Positions 40,201 to 41,600 of a stretch of DNA of 41,600 nt are shown one piece after another. The DNA is from a virus. A model generated the notes under the pieces. The model worked only from the letters and a program-made list of their open reading frames with translations, was not told the origin of the DNA and did not search any database. Location of the stretch: positions 1-41,600 of IMG/VR virus record IMGVR_UViG_3300005842_000025. The stretch is one strand, 5' to 3'. Each line of letters opens with the position of its first letter. Positions within the stretch are counted from its first letter, which is position 1. The translations under genes and the position numbers were made by a program.

Positions 40201-40206
40201 TATAGA

Positions 40207-40875
40207 CTATCTGTCCATTTCTAAGTATTTTAATACTTCTTCTTCAACTTTTGAAGAAAATAAAACATTACTTTTTCCATTTGTCTTTTTTCTAATTATA
40301 AACAATCCTTTATTATAAGTATAACCCTTTCTTTTTGATTTCCCTTTAACTTTAATCAAATTAGTTATTTCATTCCATTGTCTTCCATTTTTAACACCAA
40401 AATGAATTTGTCTACTATAGGTTGGATAGAATAATTTAATATCTTCAGTGGATTTATTTTCTTTTATTAATTTCCAAATATTTAACTTTTCTTCATTTGA
40501 AAATTTAGAAAACTGCCTACTCATTAATGATTTTCTTCTAATAATTTCTTCTTTAGAATAATTTTTTATTCCACTTCCTCCTAATCCACCATCAGAATTA
40601 TTACAAAGATTAGGAATAATTTTTCTGTAAAAATCAATCCAATAAATTTCTTTTTCTTGCCAATTACTTTCATTACAAATTTCTATAACTTCTATAATTG
40701 GAAGTAATCCAGAATTTATTAAATTGATTATCCAATTTAAAACATATCTTTTTCCTTTTGATTTTTTTGCTTCATATATGTGCCCATATAATCTTCTTTT
40801 TATATTGGTTGTTTTACCAATATATCTAATTAACCCATTTGGGTCTTTTAAACAATAAATGTATATTTTTTTCAT
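40207..40875 (-). CDS. GIY-YIG endonuclease, 222 residues
   Basis: The nuclease domain is at the N terminus: IYIYCLKDPNGLIRYIGKTTNIKRRLYGHI (GIY-YIG plus catalytic Arg and His), then LPIIEVIEICNESNWQEKEIYW with the active-site Glu. A SDGGLGGSG loop and NUMOD-like basic segments follow (YSKEEIIRRKSLMSRQF, GRQWNEI). An 11-bp inverted repeat flanks the gene (40203-40213 and 40924-40934), its left arm overlapping the 3' end. Confidence 0.85.
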   Translation of the reverse strand: MKKIYIYCLKDPNGLIRYIGKTTNIKRRLYGHIYEAKKSKGKRYVLNWIINLINSGLLPIIEVIEICNESNWQEKEIYWIDFYRKIIPNLCNNSDGGLGGSGIKNYSKEEIIRRKSLMSRQFSKFSNEEKLNIWKLIKENKSTEDIKLFYPTYSRQIHFGVKNGRQWNEITNLIKVKGKSKRKGYTYNKGLFIIRKKTNGKSNVLFSSKVEEEVLKYLEMDR

Positions 40876-40940
40876 ATATATAAGATGCAGAAAACATCAA
40901 AAAGGTTGCAAAAATATCTTCAGCAGATAGTCTAATTTCT

Positions 40941-41030
40941 TTATTTTCTATTAGTTAATCTAATATATCTCATCCAATCATTGAAACAAGTAAATATTAA
41001 ATCTGGATAAATTGTTTGTTTGATTTTCAT
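40941..41030 (-). CDS. Tiny unknown protein, 29 residues (possibly a truncated 5' exon)
   Basis: ATG 41030 is 1 nt after the upstream stop. The sequence MKIKQTIYPDLIFTCFNDWM continues RYIRLTNRK and stops. It is short and looks like the start of a longer protein, so it may be a 5' exon or the remains of a gene cut by insertion of the GIY-YIG region. No continuation with matching codon usage was found. Confidence 0.4.
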   Translation of the reverse strand: MKIKQTIYPDLIFTCFNDWMRYIRLTNRK

Positions 41031-41031
41031 A

Positions 41032-41232
41032 TTATAATTTTTTATCTATATAAAAGGCCCATGAAACTATTGTATTTATTATAGAACCTATAATTATTAT
41101 TGCTAAAGATATAAAAATTAAAAACATTTCATCTCTATCATAATTAAAAGTTTTTTGTATCCATCTACAATATAACGGAGAAAATTGAAATAACAAAAAT
41201 GTTATTATTGTTGATATTATTGATTTTATCAT
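41032..41232 (-). CDS. Two-span membrane protein, 66 residues
   Basis: Hydrophobic helices at residues 3-20 (SIISTIITFLLFQFSPLY) and 36-61 (FLIFISLAIIIIGSIINTIV) flank a short basic/acidic loop. Size and topology are holin-like, and it follows a spanin-like lipoprotein, but neither role is proven. Confidence 0.6.
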   Translation of the reverse strand: MIKSIISTIITFLLFQFSPLYCRWIQKTFNYDRDEMFLIFISLAIIIIGSIINTIVSWAFYIDKKL

Positions 41233-41246
41233 TTGTTTTAGTTTAT

Positions 41247-41543
41247 TTAATCATAAAATGCAGCAAATAATAGTAATACAATAAATAATCCTATTACTAT
41301 ACCAATAAATATACCAAAACCAATATCATCAGTTTCTTTATAATATTCACCAATATATTCATTTTGTTTAGTTTCAAACAAATATACTTTGTTATTATCA
41401 GATATTGTTAATACTGTATCAAATTTAGCTTCATCTTTTATTTTATCTACTAAAATAGGTAATTTATCTTGTTTTATTATTGTTGGTTCTTGACATGATG
41501 TTACAACTAATGCAATCATGAACATAAATATAATTTTCTTCAT
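41247..41543 (-). CDS. Lipoprotein with C-terminal membrane span (u-spanin-like topology)
   Basis: The signal peptide (KKIIFMFMIALVVTSCQ) has a lipobox VTSC. The middle is periplasmic and charged (LPILVDKIKDEAKFDTVLT). A C-terminal transmembrane helix (GIFIGIVIGLFIVLLLFAAF) ends the protein. An outer-membrane lipid anchor plus inner-membrane helix in one chain is the topology of unimolecular spanins, which fuse the two membranes at lysis. At 98 residues it is at the short end. Confidence 0.65.
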   Translation of the reverse strand: MKKIIFMFMIALVVTSCQEPTIIKQDKLPILVDKIKDEAKFDTVLTISDNNKVYLFETKQNEYIGEYYKETDDIGFGIFIGIVIGLFIVLLLFAAFYD

Positions 41544-41549
41544 TTATTT

Positions 41550-41600
41550 TTAATTATTAATATTATTAATTACTAATTCATCTGAAGCTTCAATTACCAC
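41550..41600 (-). CDS. C-terminal end of a gene entering from the right edge
   Basis: The frame is open from the window edge to a TAA at 41550-41552 and reads VVIEASDELVINNINN. Only 16 residues are visible, so the product cannot be named. Spacing to the following gene (6 nt) fits the surrounding operon. Confidence 0.45.
   Translation of the reverse strand: MVIEASDELVINNINN

Noticed and set aside
1-41600. CRISPR array or classical insertion sequence
   Set aside because: No regularly spaced direct repeats and no transposase with terminal inverted repeats were seen; mobile genes here are homing endonucleases.

Overview
The window is part of a very AT-rich tailed-phage genome, or a prophage-like derivative of one. 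Virion-type genes run rightward at the left edge. A dense leftward block of replication, repair, nucleotide-metabolism and small unknown genes fills the rest, with many homing endonucleases and overlapping start/stop codons. The host is probably a Bacteroidota bacterium: the clearest promoters are TTG-N20-TAnnTT(T/A)A, close to the -33/-7 type of that phylum, and purine-rich Shine-Dalgarno sites are mostly absent. The gene mix recalls crAss-like or related Bacteroidota phages, but I cannot place it without searches. The code looks standard: TAG ends the SSB gene exactly after a canonical acidic SSB tip.

Layout. (1) 1-3559, plus strand: the C-terminal end of a large protein cut by the window edge, an 873-residue probable virion-associated protein, and an endonuclease VII-like HNH protein. 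They stop at a 14-bp-stem hairpin facing the leftward block. (2) 3616-9382, minus strand: a metabolic and counter-defence-like module. It holds a Nampt-like protein, a HAD phosphatase and a PRPP-synthetase-like protein (the pattern of a phage NAD+ reconstitution pathway). Next come a calcineurin-like phosphatase, a P-loop polynucleotide kinase and an OB-fold RNA ligase, which together resemble a split Pnkp-type RNA repair enzyme. (3) 9382-25143: replication and recombination. This includes a DEDDy exonuclease, MazZ-like protein, sigma factor, flap endonuclease, HNH protein, primase, SSB, Sak4-like RecA-fold ATPase, replicative helicase and ATP-dependent DNA ligase, with two free-standing GIY-YIG endonucleases. 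(4) 25143-31313: two paralogous unknown proteins, then a MoxR-type AAA+ ATPase, four small genes and a metallopeptidase-like/VWA protein. The VWA gene is interrupted by a 1130-nt group I intron carrying a LAGLIDADG endonuclease. (5) 31310-33656: family B DNA polymerase. (6) 33641-41600: about 25 very small genes, several lipoproteins or membrane peptides, a tRNA-like element, intrinsic terminators, structured non-coding RNA, and an HNH and a GIY-YIG endonuclease.

The most striking unexplained signal is in region 6. Six small, otherwise dissimilar proteins (67-93 residues) end in exactly the same hexapeptide, KIIQIY, and a seventh ends in RICQIY. The codons differ synonymously, so this is a shared C-terminal peptide tag and not a DNA repeat. 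Other candidates for new biology are the NAD+/RNA-repair module, a shared promoter for three homing endonucleases, the structured RNA around 39.1-40.2 kb, and a leader upstream of the primase with mutually exclusive stems.
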